Translations under genes and position numbers: made by a program
The notes under the pieces: model-generated
The model's input: only the letters and a program-made list of their open reading frames with translations
What the model was told of the DNA's origin: nothing
Databases searched by the model: none
Source: an uncultured Lachnospiraceae bacterium
Lineage (GTDB): Bacteria > Bacillota > Clostridia > Lachnospirales > Lachnospiraceae
Length of the DNA: 51,704 nt
Assembly: GCA_944381535.1 (NCBI GenBank)
Contig: CALWLN010000162.1
Location: forward strand, 1 to 51,704
Direction: 5' to 3'
Part shown: in pieces, positions 28,563 to 38,045 of the stretch
Position numbering within the stretch: position 1 is the first letter of the stretch
How the letters are laid out: each line of letters starts with the position of its first letter

Positions 28563-29759
28563 ATGGACTTTACAAAGCTCAGAGGGTTTATGGAACATCT
28601 GACCCGGGAAAAGGTGCCGGGAAATGCAATCAATATATATCTTGGCGGTCAAAAGGTATTCGAATACGCTTCGGGGTATTCAGATTTGGAAGAAAGACAA
28701 GAGATGACCGGGACCGAATTATTGAATATCTATTCTTGTACCAAGGTGGCTACGGTAACAGCTGCGCTTCAGTTATTTGAAAAAGGAACGTTTTTATTAA
28801 GTGACCCTTTGTACGAATATATACCGGAATATAAAGAGATGACAGTTAGAAATACGGAGGGAAAAATAGAAAAGGCAACAAATCCCATACGCATCGGAGA
28901 CCTGTTTTCCATGACGGCAGGATTTGATTATGATACGAACAGCCCGGCCCATAAAAAAGCATTCGAACAAACAGGCGGAAAAATGGATACCTTGGAGGTG
29001 ATTCGGTGTATGGCTGAGAATCCCCTTTCCTTTGAACCGGGTACGGCATGGCAGTACAGCTTATGCCATGATGTGCTGGCAGGGCTGGTCTGTGCCATAA
29101 CAGGCATGAAATTCCGGGATTACGTAAAGAAATATCTCTTTGAACCCTTGGATATGAACGAAAGCTACTTTCATAGGACTGCGGAAATTAAAGAAAGAAT
29201 GGCAACCCAGTATTCCTTTGTGGAGAAGAATGGGACTGTGGATTTTGATATCGTAAAGGCCCAGAAAAGCGGGGAAACCACTGAGGGCATTTATACGAAG
29301 GTAAGCAAAGAACCTCATTTGGTCCTTGGCAGTGAATATGACAGCGGCGGGGGTGGTATCGTCACCTCAATCCCGGATTACAGTAAGCTGGTGGCGGCCC
29401 TGGCCAATAAGGGCATGGGGTTAAACGGAAACAGGATTTTATCTTCCAGGACAGTGGAACTGCTGCATACGGATTTTCTTACGGATCAGAATCGGGAAAG
29501 ATTTAATTGGCCGCAGTTTGCAGGTTATGGCTACGGCCTGGGGGTGCGCACGATGATTGATAAGGCCAGGGGCGGTTCCCTAAGCTCCATCGGGGAATTT
29601 GGATGGGGCGGAGCGGCGGGTGCTACAGTGCTTGCGGATACGAACTTAAATCTTGCCGTGTTTTATTCACATCATATGTTGAATCCAAAGGAAGGGTATT
29701 ATCAGCCTAGATTGCGAAATGTTATTTACGCCTGCCTAGATGAGGAAAGGAGATTATAA
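28563..29759 (+). CDS. Beta-lactamase-fold serine hydrolase (class C/esterase-like)
   Basis: The 398-residue protein has the serine beta-lactamase/esterase fold: S58-C-T-K61 is the SxxK motif, a QYSLCHD segment near 163 takes the YxN place, and GWGGAAGA near 345 takes the KTG place. It lacks a signal peptide, so it is unlikely to confer resistance and more likely acts as an intracellular esterase or transesterase. It is the first gene of the transporter operon and ends 2 bp before the first permease, so it is tightly linked to sugar uptake. The probable role is removing acyl groups from the imported compound, but the substrate is not visible. Confidence 0.82.
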   Translation: MDFTKLRGFMEHLTREKVPGNAINIYLGGQKVFEYASGYSDLEERQEMTGTELLNIYSCTKVATVTAALQLFEKGTFLLSDPLYEYIPEYKEMTVRNTEGKIEKATNPIRIGDLFSMTAGFDYDTNSPAHKKAFEQTGGKMDTLEVIRCMAENPLSFEPGTAWQYSLCHDVLAGLVCAITGMKFRDYVKKYLFEPLDMNESYFHRTAEIKERMATQYSFVEKNGTVDFDIVKAQKSGETTEGIYTKVSKEPHLVLGSEYDSGGGGIVTSIPDYSKLVAALANKGMGLNGNRILSSRTVELLHTDFLTDQNRERFNWPQFAGYGYGLGVRTMIDKARGGSLSSIGEFGWGGAAGATVLADTNLNLAVFYSHHMLNPKEGYYQPRLRNVIYACLDEERRL

Positions 29760-29761
29760 TC

Positions 29762-30733
29762 ATGAAGAAAAAAAAGTCCGAATTGCCGGATGTGAGCTGG
29801 AAAGGAGAATCTACCTCCATGCCGGCCTTGAAGAAAAAGGGAAGAAAAGCGCTGAATATGTGGCAGTTGTATGTGTTGCTTCTGCCGGCGCTGGTATATC
29901 TGATTATTTTTTCTTATGTGCCAATGTATGGGATACAGGTTGCATTTAAGGATTATCGTGTTAGCTTAGGGATTACTGGCAGTGAGTGGGTTGGTTTGAA
30001 ACATTTTATTCGCTTTTTGACCTTCCCGGATTTCTGGATGATTCTGGGGAATACGCTCAGATTAAGCTTTAAGGAGTTGATATGGGGCTTCCCGTTGCCG
30101 GTGGTCTTCGCATTGCTGCTCAATGAACTGACGAATAAGCGGTTTAAGAAAACCGTGCAGATGATTACTTATATGCCGCATTTTATCTCCACGATTACGG
30201 TATGCGGTATGGTTCTTTTGTTTTTTGACCGGCAGTATGGTGTGGTCAATGCCATTATTTCACTTTTGGGCGGGGAGCGTGTGGCCTGGCTGGCGAACCC
30301 GGATTATTTTGACGCTTTATATGTGGGATCCGGTATTTGGCAGGGTTTGGGCTGGAGCGCGATCATATACCTTTCCGCACTGTCGGGAATTTCCACGGAA
30401 ATGATTGAGGCGGCAAAAATTGACGGTGCCTCAAGACTGAGAATCATCTGGCATATTAATATCCCGACCATTCTTCCTACGATTGCGATTATGTTTATTT
30501 TGCGATGTGGAAGTATTCTCAGCGTTGGCTTTGAGAAGGTATTTGCGCTACAGAATGATTTGAATCTGCCGGTATCAAACGTCATCTCCACCTATACATA
30601 CCAGATTGGTCTTGGGGCAGGACAATTCAGCTATGCCACAGCCATCGGATTGTTTAATACCGTGGTCAATGTTTCTCTTCTGGTAGTGGTAAATTTCATT
30701 TCCAAGAAGCTGACGGATACAGGCATATTGTAG
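29762..30733 (+). CDS. ABC sugar transporter permease (LplB-like)
   Basis: The 323-residue inner-membrane protein has a basic N-terminal tail of about 35 residues and six predicted helices starting at LYVLLLPALVYLIIF. The binding-protein-dependent permease motif EAAKIDGASRLR lies near residue 219 and contacts the ATPase. No ATPase gene is present here; transporters of this class usually share an MsmK-type ATPase encoded elsewhere. AAAGGAGA precedes the ATG, and the gene is 2 bp after the hydrolase and 21 bp before the second permease. Together with that permease and the lipoprotein it forms an importer of complex oligosaccharides. Confidence 0.93.
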   Translation: MKKKKSELPDVSWKGESTSMPALKKKGRKALNMWQLYVLLLPALVYLIIFSYVPMYGIQVAFKDYRVSLGITGSEWVGLKHFIRFLTFPDFWMILGNTLRLSFKELIWGFPLPVVFALLLNELTNKRFKKTVQMITYMPHFISTITVCGMVLLFFDRQYGVVNAIISLLGGERVAWLANPDYFDALYVGSGIWQGLGWSAIIYLSALSGISTEMIEAAKIDGASRLRIIWHINIPTILPTIAIMFILRCGSILSVGFEKVFALQNDLNLPVSNVISTYTYQIGLGAGQFSYATAIGLFNTVVNVSLLVVVNFISKKLTDTGIL

Positions 30734-30754
30734 GGCGGTAAGGAGGAGATTGAA

Positions 30755-31681
30755 ATGAAGAAAGCGAAAACTCGTATACACCGCAGTAAATCCAACTTGA
30801 CTTTTGATATAGTAAACGTAGCTATTATGCTTCTGGTTTTTTTGATTATGCTGTATCCCATTTGGTTTGTTATCATTGCTTCCGTGTCGGAACCCAGCAG
30901 TGTGGCGCAGGGGAAAGTGATTCTTTGGCCGGATGGATTTACCTGGTATTCGTATATCAATGTATTTAAAGCCAGAAGGATATGGATTGGTTATAGAAAC
31001 ACGATATTTTACACCCTTGCTGGTACCTTATTGAATCTGGTTCTGACAATTCCGGCGGCATATGCGTTAAGTAAGAAGCAGCTTCCGGGAAGAAAATGTT
31101 TATCCATGATATTTGTGTTTACTATGTATTTTAGCGGTGGCATGATTCCAGCATACATAAATATGAAAAACTTGAATTTGCTGGATTCGCCGCTGACATT
31201 GGTAATTGTAGGGGGATTAAGTGTATATAACATGATTATCTGCCGAACCTATTTCCAGAATTCCATTCCCAATGATTTGTACGAAGCGGCTACCATTGAC
31301 GGGGCATCTCAATTCCGAATGTTTTTTAAGATTGCGTTGCCATTGTCGGGACCTATTACTGCCGTAATTGCATTATATTACGCAGTGGGGAGATGGAATG
31401 AATACTATAATGCCCTGATTTATCTGAATGACACGAATCTTATGCCGTTACAGATGGTATTGCGGGATGTGCTGATTAATGGTCAGAGATTATTGGATGA
31501 GTTGCTTTCAGATCCCAACTCTACTTTGGAAGAACTTGCGGAGGCCTCCAGAAATGTTTATATGGCGGAGGGAATGAAATATGCGGTAATCTTTGTTTCG
31601 GCCTTACCGATGTTGCTTATTTATCCGTTTATTCAGAAGCATTTTGTAAAAGGAGTTATGATAGGGTCCGTAAAGGAATAG
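30755..31681 (+). CDS. ABC sugar transporter permease (YtcP/LplC-like)
   Basis: The 308-residue membrane protein has an N-terminal helix near 20-42, five more helices and the permease motif EAATIDGASQFR near residue 178. It ends in MIGSVKE, as YtcP-type permeases often do (usually GxxKG or SxKE). It pairs with the preceding LplB-like protein. A GGAGGAG site lies before the ATG. The binding-protein gene follows after 97 bp, which hold the hairpin at 31695-31746. Confidence 0.93.
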   Translation: MKKAKTRIHRSKSNLTFDIVNVAIMLLVFLIMLYPIWFVIIASVSEPSSVAQGKVILWPDGFTWYSYINVFKARRIWIGYRNTIFYTLAGTLLNLVLTIPAAYALSKKQLPGRKCLSMIFVFTMYFSGGMIPAYINMKNLNLLDSPLTLVIVGGLSVYNMIICRTYFQNSIPNDLYEAATIDGASQFRMFFKIALPLSGPITAVIALYYAVGRWNEYYNALIYLNDTNLMPLQMVLRDVLINGQRLLDELLSDPNSTLEELAEASRNVYMAEGMKYAVIFVSALPMLLIYPFIQKHFVKGVMIGSVKE

Positions 31682-31694
31682 GAAGGATTCCGGA

Positions 31695-31746
31695 TTTATA
31701 TTGGAAAAAGAATCTGGTGATAAGGCTACGGCCTTCACAATATAAA
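31695..31746 (+). repeat. Nested hairpins between permease and binding-protein genes
   Basis: TTTATATTG (31695-31703) and CAATATAAA (31738-31746) are perfect inverted copies. Inside, AAGGC and GCCTT close a TACG tetraloop (31722-31735), a UNCG-type stable loop in RNA. There is no T-tract after it, so it is likely an mRNA processing or stabilising element at the 5' side of the binding-protein transcript rather than a terminator. Confidence 0.6.
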
Positions 31747-31778
31747 TTATTTTCATGAAATGAAAGGAGAGTAAACAA

Positions 31779-33593
31779 ATGAAAAGAAAAAAAATCGTAG
31801 CACTGTGTCTCATTGCTTCCATGCTATTGGGGGGAATTGGCTGTGGAGATACGAATGAAGAAACTGATGAGCCGAACACCCAGGAAGAAACGCCAAGCGG
31901 AGGCGAGGATGTTGACGAGCCGGAAAGCACCTGTCCCGATTATGTGAATCTTGACAGTACACTGCCCTTTGTAAAGGAGGACAGCGGAGAAGATATCACG
32001 TTGACCATGTGGGTGGCGGCAATGGATGATGGCGCAAAGGAAGTCGAAAAAACGTGGCAATGGGTTTATTTACAGGACGAAGGCAACATTACGCTGGATA
32101 TTACTTTGGTTCCGTGGAGCACCAAGGAAGAAAAGAAAAATCTGGCCCTGGCAACCGGAGAGATACCGGATATTATGTACAATATGCAGCTTTCGCCATC
32201 GGATCTTGTAACCTATGGTGCCAATGAGCATCTTCTGACGGATTTAAGTCCTCTGATTGAAGCTTATGCACCCAATATCAGTGCGGCCCTTGAGATGTAT
32301 CCGGAACAGCGCAACGGCTGGACAACGCCGGACGGCGGTATTTATTCTCTATCTCAGATTGGCAGAGAAAACAGTACGGGAGGCTATAAGATTTTTGTCA
32401 GCCAGAATTGGATGGATGAAGCGGGGATTACCGAGGTTCCTACCACCCTGGATGAGTTTACGGAAATGCTGAGAGCCTTTAAAGCGCTTCATCCGGATGA
32501 TGAAAACTACGTGCCCCTCGGCGGATATTCAGGTGCGGACTATCCTCTGGGAATTATCCTGCAGGCCCTTGGATATAATATAAATTTGTTCCGTTCGGAG
32601 AGAATCTATGATTATGCTCTGGTGAATAACGATCACGTATCCGTAGTCAGCACGGATCCCTTGTATGCGGAGTTTCTGAAAGTTGCGCACACCTGGTATG
32701 AGGAGGGACTGATTTCACAGGATTTCTTTACCATGGACGCACAAGCTGCCCGGGCGCAGGCGGGGGAGGAGCGTTGCGGTGTCTATGTGCAATACGGTAT
32801 GACTACAATGAATAGCTATGTGAAGAATACGGACGGCACCGCAGCGGATACAGACAGACTGACAGAATATCTGGACAGTTGGGTTGTGTTATCACCCCTT
32901 ACATCTGAATTCAACGATACGCCTGTGACACTGATGACGGATGGAATCACCGTTGGCAATTTTGTTATCTCTGAAGCATGTGAGAATAAGGAAGTGGCAA
33001 TTCGTCTGGCTGACTGGTTCTTTACCGCCGAAGGCAATTCGAGAGCTGCAAATGGTCCATGTGCCAATGAAGGAGTATCCAACTATGGCTGTTTTGATGG
33101 AGACGGCTGGTACCTAGAAGAAGGCGAGGACGGCAAGATTGTGGAAGTTTTCCCGGCGGCGCAGACTGACATTATGTCCGCATACAAGTGCTTAGGCTAT
33201 GAAAACTTATACACTATTATTCCGGAAACCGGGGAGAGTACCTATGATTATAGATATGATTTAGGCGGTTACCCAGATGCCTACCCGCCGGATGGAGTAT
33301 ATGACGAAACAACGGCGGCAGGGCGCCTGAACGCAAAAGCCGCTACAGCTTTGAATCCCTACGGAGCAACGGGTGCGCCTTCTGTATTGTATATGGATTT
33401 GGAAACCTCAGCTCGTGTAAGCGACCTTTTGGCTGTGGTGCAGAACTATGCAATCTCCGAAACAGCAAGATTTGTGACGGGTTCCCGTCCAATTGAAGAG
33501 GTAGAAGATTATCTCCAGGAAATCGGAACAGCCGGAGGAGATGAATTGAATCAAATATACAATGATTTGTATCTGGATTATATCAGTAATTAA
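31779..33593 (+). CDS. Extracellular sugar-binding lipoprotein (family 1 solute-binding protein, LplA-like)
   Basis: The 604-residue protein starts with a lipoprotein signal peptide; the lipobox LGGIGC makes Cys22 the lipidated residue. An acidic, low-complexity linker (25-48) follows. The body has the bilobed fold of large Firmicutes solute-binding proteins, with WVAAMDDG near 77 at the start of the first lobe. It captures oligosaccharides for the two permeases. The gene has GGAGAG before the ATG and lies between two hairpins (31695-31746 and 33635-33680), an arrangement that often raises binding-protein levels over those of the permeases. The ligand is not determined. Confidence 0.92.
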   Translation: MKRKKIVALCLIASMLLGGIGCGDTNEETDEPNTQEETPSGGEDVDEPESTCPDYVNLDSTLPFVKEDSGEDITLTMWVAAMDDGAKEVEKTWQWVYLQDEGNITLDITLVPWSTKEEKKNLALATGEIPDIMYNMQLSPSDLVTYGANEHLLTDLSPLIEAYAPNISAALEMYPEQRNGWTTPDGGIYSLSQIGRENSTGGYKIFVSQNWMDEAGITEVPTTLDEFTEMLRAFKALHPDDENYVPLGGYSGADYPLGIILQALGYNINLFRSERIYDYALVNNDHVSVVSTDPLYAEFLKVAHTWYEEGLISQDFFTMDAQAARAQAGEERCGVYVQYGMTTMNSYVKNTDGTAADTDRLTEYLDSWVVLSPLTSEFNDTPVTLMTDGITVGNFVISEACENKEVAIRLADWFFTAEGNSRAANGPCANEGVSNYGCFDGDGWYLEEGEDGKIVEVFPAAQTDIMSAYKCLGYENLYTIIPETGESTYDYRYDLGGYPDAYPPDGVYDETTAAGRLNAKAATALNPYGATGAPSVLYMDLETSARVSDLLAVVQNYAISETARFVTGSRPIEEVEDYLQEIGTAGGDELNQIYNDLYLDYISN

Positions 33594-33634
33594 AGCGTTC
33601 CGGAAACAATTGTTAATGAAGTGATCTACAAACA

Positions 33635-33680
33635 GTCAGGGGTGTGGGGCCTCAAAAGTATCAGGCCTTACACCCCTGAC
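33635..33680 (+). repeat. 46-bp hairpin after the binding-protein gene
   Basis: GTCAGGGGTGT (33635-33645) pairs with ACACCCCTGAC (33670-33680), and the GGGGCCT and AGGCC(T) parts extend the stem around a short loop. AAAATGAGGAG follows, not a T-run, so transcription should continue into the DUF5107 gene. It probably protects the upstream 3' end or partly stops transcription. Confidence 0.7.
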
Positions 33681-33699
33681 AAAATGAGGAGATAATAGC

Positions 33700-36600
33700 A
33701 TGAAGAAAGTTACTGCCTGTATTGAGCAGCTGTTGCTGCCAACCTATGAGGCTCCGGCCGCCGAGGAATTTCCCATGTTTGCGGAAAACCGGGTTCATCA
33801 GCGCAGCAGCGGAAGACCTTATCCAAATAAAGTCGTGCTGAAGGTGAACCCTTCCGAATGCAAAGAACATAGCTATACGTCAGTGCGTCTGGAAAATGAG
33901 TATATCCGTATCATCATCTTACCGGAAATCGGAGGGCGGATTTATTCGGCCACAGATAAAACGACCGGGTATGATTTTTTTTATAAGCAGCACGTAATCA
34001 AACCGGCTTTGATTGGAGCCTTGGGCTCCTGGATTTCCGGCGGTGTAGAATTTAACTGGCCATTTCACCACCGGCCCTCCGGATTTATGCCCTGTGATTA
34101 TTATCTTGAGGAGCTGGAGGATGGCTCAGCTGTCTGCTGGCTCTCCGAGCATGACCCCATAGACAGAATGAAGGGGATGACAGGTATTGTACTGCGTCCC
34201 GGTGAAGCCCGTTTTGAGACACGCATGAAGCTGTATAACCGCACTGACGTACCGCATTCTTTTCTCTGGTGGGAAAACGCCGCTGTTCCGGTCAATGAGC
34301 AGTACCAGATTTTCTTCCCTCAGGATGTGACGTATGTGAATTTTCATTATCTAAAGTCAAGAAGTGCCTATCCCTTGACAAATAAGGGCGTTTTTAATGG
34401 CATTACCATGCCGGAGGGGTTGGATATCTCCTGGCATAAAAACACCCGGGAAGCCACTTCATATTTTGCGTGTGCTTCACGGTATGATTTCTTTGGAGGA
34501 TATGACCATGGAAAAAGGTGCGGTGTGGTACATATCGGGGATCATCACATAACACCCGGCAAGAAAATGTTTACCTGGGCCTATGGGCAGCTTGCAGATA
34601 TCTGGGAAAGAGCATTGACGGATGCGGACGGTCCCTATGCGGAGCTCATGGCCGGATCTTATTCCGATAATCAGCCAGATTTTGCATGGCTGGAGCCTTA
34701 TGAAACGAAGCAGTTCTCCCAATATTGGTATCCGATATCACAAATCGGAACACCCTTGTATGCAAATATCAATTGTGCATTTTCTCTGGAGCGGAATCCT
34801 GACGGGTACTCTCCGGAAGCTGTTTTGCGGGTCCAGGCAACGAAAACCTTTGAGAACGCTCGGATTATGGTGCGTTGGGAAGAGGAGACCTTGTTTTGCC
34901 GGGAATGCGTTCTGAAACCAGGACATCCGCTAGAGTTCCATGTGGGTGTGATGCCGGAATTTGTTAGCATCGTCATTTCCTGTAACGGCCAGGAAATAGC
35001 TGCTTATACGGAACAGGTTTTTGACCGGTACCATATGCCTGAAACAATCACGGATATGCCGTCTGCAGCCGGTATGAATTCTGCGGAGGAATTATATCTT
35101 GCTGGTGTCCATGTGGATCAGTACCGGGATCCGGCGATTCTTCCGGACGCATATTGGAAAGAAGCTCTTAAGAGGGATATTCGCCACATTCCTTCGCTGA
35201 TTGCCATGGCGGAATATGAGTATAAGCGCTATGCGATGGCAGAGGCACTTTCGTATATTGAGGAGGCCATAGCATATTTGACGGTGTACAATGCCCATCC
35301 ACAGAGTGGTAGGGCATACTACGTTAAGGGACAAATTCTGGAGGCTCAGGGGGAGATTACGGCAGCCTATGACGCATACGCAAGGGCTGCGTGGGCTGCT
35401 GATTGTACTGGCCGTGCCATGACAAGAATGTCCATGCTGGATATTCGCCAAGGCCATTATGGGGAGGCTGTCTGCCATGCGGATACGGCCTTGGCCTATA
35501 ACAGCAATAACATGACGGCAGTAGCCGCAAAAATCCTTGCCCTGCAAAAGAATGGCCGTGCAGAAGAAGGGGAGTGGCTGTTGCGGGAATTCCTGGCGAA
35601 GGACCCTCTGAATCATCTCTTGCGCTTCTTATCCGGCAGCAGTGATTTTTTTGACATCATAAAAAGTGGTGCTGCGCAGATTTGCCTGGATATTATGGAG
35701 GATTTGGCAGCCATGGGCGAGTATGAAGGAATTGTGCGGCTGCTGACGGGACTGTGTGACAAAAGGCCGGAGGAAATTACCTGCATGGTATATTATGCCC
35801 TGGGTTATTATAACCGATTGTTACAACGGGAGGGACTGCATTGGTACAAGAAAGCCAGCGGGACGTCACTGGGCTCTGCATTTCCGTTCCGATACGACGA
35901 GCTTCAGATTCTGACGGAAGTGCTTTCTGTAAGGGAGGATGCCAACGCCGCAAACCTTCTAGGGTGTTTATATTACAGCCGGCGGCATTATGAAAAGGCT
36001 GCCACACTTTGGAAATTCTGCCCGGACACCTGCCAGGTGCTCCGAAATCTGGCGGTGGCTTATTTTAGCCATCTGAACCGCCAAAAGGAGTCTCTCCCTC
36101 TTATGAAACAGGCCCTGGACCTTGTGAAGGTCCGCAGGGAGGAGGTGGGGAGTGAGGAGCAGCTCCTGTATGAGACTGTGATTCTGATGAACAAGCTGGG
36201 AAAAGAGCCGGAGGAAAAAATAGCGCTGATTGAGAACTATCCCTATGACCGTGACGATATCATTACGGAGCTTGCCAAAGCCTATAATCAGCTTTGGGAG
36301 CCGGATAAAGCCCTTGACATACTGATGTCCCATTCCTTTGTGCCCTGTGAAGGCGGTGAACACGCCATTGCAGACCAATATATGTTTGCTTATTTTGTAA
36401 AGGGAAGAGAAGCATTGGCCAGGAAAAATTACGAAGAAGCTCTCGGCTTTTTCCGTCTGGGGCAGACGATACCGGAGAGCATGGGAGCAGGTATCTGGAA
36501 CCACTGTAAGAGCATACCAAACCGCTATGGCGAAGCTTTTTGTCTCCTTCAACTGGGTAAGACGACGGAGGCAGAGAAAATTTTCCGGTACATCACGGAT

Positions 36601-36960
36601 ACACCCATTGACTACTTTACCAATATGCACTTAAAGGAGCTTCCTTATTACCAAGCGAAAGCATTGGTACACCTGGGAGAGCCGATCGAGGCACAGCAGG
36701 TTATAACCCGTTTTTTAAGGGAATGCGAAAAAATGCGCGGCAGCAAAATAAATACATACTTTAGTACTACGCCATTTTTTATTTCATTTATCGACGACCC
36801 GGAGAAAATGCAGGAGGCACAGTATCAATACTTATGGGGACTCTGCGCGGACTGTATGGGGAAACCCCAGGAAGCGAAGAAAGCAATAACACAAAGTGTC
36901 GGTTTAAATAGTGATAATCTGTTTGCCCTAGGGTATGAAAAGCATGGATTTCTATTCTAA
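33700..36960 (+). CDS. DUF5107 and TPR-repeat protein
   Basis: The 1086-residue protein has an N-terminal galactose-mutarotase-like beta domain of the DUF5107 type (about 40-340): NEYIRIIILPEIGGRIYSA near residues 66-84, then SGGVEFNWPFHHRPSGF near 115 and GHGKRCG-like turns. The rest (about 470-1080) is helical TPR repeats: AEALSYIEEAI, GEAVCHADTALAYN and ARKNYEEALGFFRLGQ. There is no signal peptide. Such proteins sit in glycan loci, but their activity is not known to me; a carbohydrate-binding or glycosidase-like role has been suggested only by the fold. It is the last gene of the transporter operon, with GAGGAG before the ATG, and its stop lies 20 bp from the convergent epimerase gene. Confidence 0.85.
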   Translation: MKKVTACIEQLLLPTYEAPAAEEFPMFAENRVHQRSSGRPYPNKVVLKVNPSECKEHSYTSVRLENEYIRIIILPEIGGRIYSATDKTTGYDFFYKQHVIKPALIGALGSWISGGVEFNWPFHHRPSGFMPCDYYLEELEDGSAVCWLSEHDPIDRMKGMTGIVLRPGEARFETRMKLYNRTDVPHSFLWWENAAVPVNEQYQIFFPQDVTYVNFHYLKSRSAYPLTNKGVFNGITMPEGLDISWHKNTREATSYFACASRYDFFGGYDHGKRCGVVHIGDHHITPGKKMFTWAYGQLADIWERALTDADGPYAELMAGSYSDNQPDFAWLEPYETKQFSQYWYPISQIGTPLYANINCAFSLERNPDGYSPEAVLRVQATKTFENARIMVRWEEETLFCRECVLKPGHPLEFHVGVMPEFVSIVISCNGQEIAAYTEQVFDRYHMPETITDMPSAAGMNSAEELYLAGVHVDQYRDPAILPDAYWKEALKRDIRHIPSLIAMAEYEYKRYAMAEALSYIEEAIAYLTVYNAHPQSGRAYYVKGQILEAQGEITAAYDAYARAAWAADCTGRAMTRMSMLDIRQGHYGEAVCHADTALAYNSNNMTAVAAKILALQKNGRAEEGEWLLREFLAKDPLNHLLRFLSGSSDFFDIIKSGAAQICLDIMEDLAAMGEYEGIVRLLTGLCDKRPEEITCMVYYALGYYNRLLQREGLHWYKKASGTSLGSAFPFRYDELQILTEVLSVREDANAANLLGCLYYSRRHYEKAATLWKFCPDTCQVLRNLAVAYFSHLNRQKESLPLMKQALDLVKVRREEVGSEEQLLYETVILMNKLGKEPEEKIALIENYPYDRDDIITELAKAYNQLWEPDKALDILMSHSFVPCEGGEHAIADQYMFAYFVKGREALARKNYEEALGFFRLGQTIPESMGAGIWNHCKSIPNRYGEAFCLLQLGKTTEAEKIFRYITDTPIDYFTNMHLKELPYYQAKALVHLGEPIEAQQVITRFLRECEKMRGSKINTYFSTTPFFISFIDDPEKMQEAQYQYLWGLCADCMGKPQEAKKAITQSVGLNSDNLFALGYEKHGFLF

Positions 36961-36980
36961 GAAGTATTTGTTCCGGAAGA

Positions 36981-37820
36981 CTAAAACGCAGTGGTGATAG
37001 ATAATCCGAAAAATGCCGATTCGCTGCTTTCCAAGCGCCTGTATCCACCGGAAACCAGCGCATTGACAGGTCCGGCCTGAGGTTCGACACATAGATATCC
37101 TTGATTGCCACCGCCATTATATAGAATCCATTGGTCAAAACCGTCCACGGTAAAGGCATACTTACCGATTTGGGCGGTTTTTCCTTTAGCCTCGAAAAAG
37201 CCGCTTATATTGCCCGACTTCGGGACACAATATTTTTGATAATCTCGTTGCCCGGGAGTTAATTCCGCCATTTCACCTGTGGGAATATATGCTTCATTTA
37301 CGACCCAGCGTTTACCGATAGGTACAGAAAAAAATTTCGGTTCCGTGAAGGTAGTGTGAAAGCCCAGTGTAAGGGGCATGGCAGTGTCTCCCGTATTTGT
37401 AATCTTAAGGGTACGGTGGTAGCCATGCGCATGAAGGGAATCCTTTGCATCTATCTGAAATGGAAAAGGGAAAACTTCTCCATGGTTTACAAACTGCGAT
37501 GTAAGACAGCAATTGGAGTGCTCCAGAACATGAAAGGGAGCATTGTATAAAAGACCGTGAAGATGGTTATTGTAAAGCGGTTCGTTTATAGGAAGAAAAT
37601 AGGTTTTTCCGTCAAATACAAATGTACCTCCAGCAGTGCGGTTGGGCGGAAGCAGAAGGGGAATGCCGTACAGAACGGGATTTGATTGAAGGGCTTCTTG
37701 ATTTTGTGGCTCTCTGAGAATAGGGAAATGATGATGCCGCAGAGAAGTGATATTTATGCCAAATTCAGAGGAAATACGGCAGGTCCAAGTACTGTTTTGC
37801 AATACATAGTCATTTATCAT
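36981..37820 (-). CDS. Aldose 1-epimerase (galactose mutarotase-like)
   Basis: The 279-residue protein has the galactose mutarotase fold: NNHLHGLLYN near residue 83 with the His that binds the sugar ring, HAHGYHR near 131, and EPQAGPVNAL near 259, where Glu is the usual base. It interconverts alpha and beta anomers of free sugars, useful when galactosidases and GH65 release galactose or glucose of different anomers. It is cytoplasmic. AAGGAA lies before the ATG. Its start region is divergent from GH42 and shares the control region holding site C (37916-37926). It converges with the DUF5107 gene. Confidence 0.88.
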   Translation of the reverse strand: MINDYVLQNSTWTCRISSEFGINITSLRHHHFPILREPQNQEALQSNPVLYGIPLLLPPNRTAGGTFVFDGKTYFLPINEPLYNNHLHGLLYNAPFHVLEHSNCCLTSQFVNHGEVFPFPFQIDAKDSLHAHGYHRTLKITNTGDTAMPLTLGFHTTFTEPKFFSVPIGKRWVVNEAYIPTGEMAELTPGQRDYQKYCVPKSGNISGFFEAKGKTAQIGKYAFTVDGFDQWILYNGGGNQGYLCVEPQAGPVNALVSGGYRRLESSESAFFGLSITTAF

Positions 37821-37915
37821 AATGATTCCTTCCTGTTGATTATATTGTATGTATTTATATTACCATAGGAAAATTAAGACATGCAATTGTTAAAAATGGA
37901 TACGGGATATGCCTT

Positions 37916-37953
37916 TTTTTCTTATGTGGAATTCCTATTTTCCTTTTGATAAT
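37916..37953 (+). promoter_or_regulatory. Candidate regulatory site (site C) and promoter before GH42
   Basis: TTTTTCTTATG (37916-37926) matches the right half of the bipartite motif at 8425-8450 and 28397-28422. No CAATT lies 10 bp to its left; a GCAATT lies at 37884-37889. GATAAT (37948-37953) is a -10 candidate about 20 bp further on, and there is no good -35 box. This is the weakest of the proposed sites. Confidence 0.3.
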
Positions 37954-38045
37954 ATCAAGTGGAGGATTTATGATGTAAAAAAAGCAAAAGGAAGCGGTGC
38001 AAAATCAGTAAGCACAGGAACCTTGTGGCAGAAAAGAGGTCGTTC

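Noticed and set aside
28563-29759. Antibiotic-resistance beta-lactamase
   Set aside because: It has no signal peptide, its KTG place is changed, and it is part of a sugar-transport operon.
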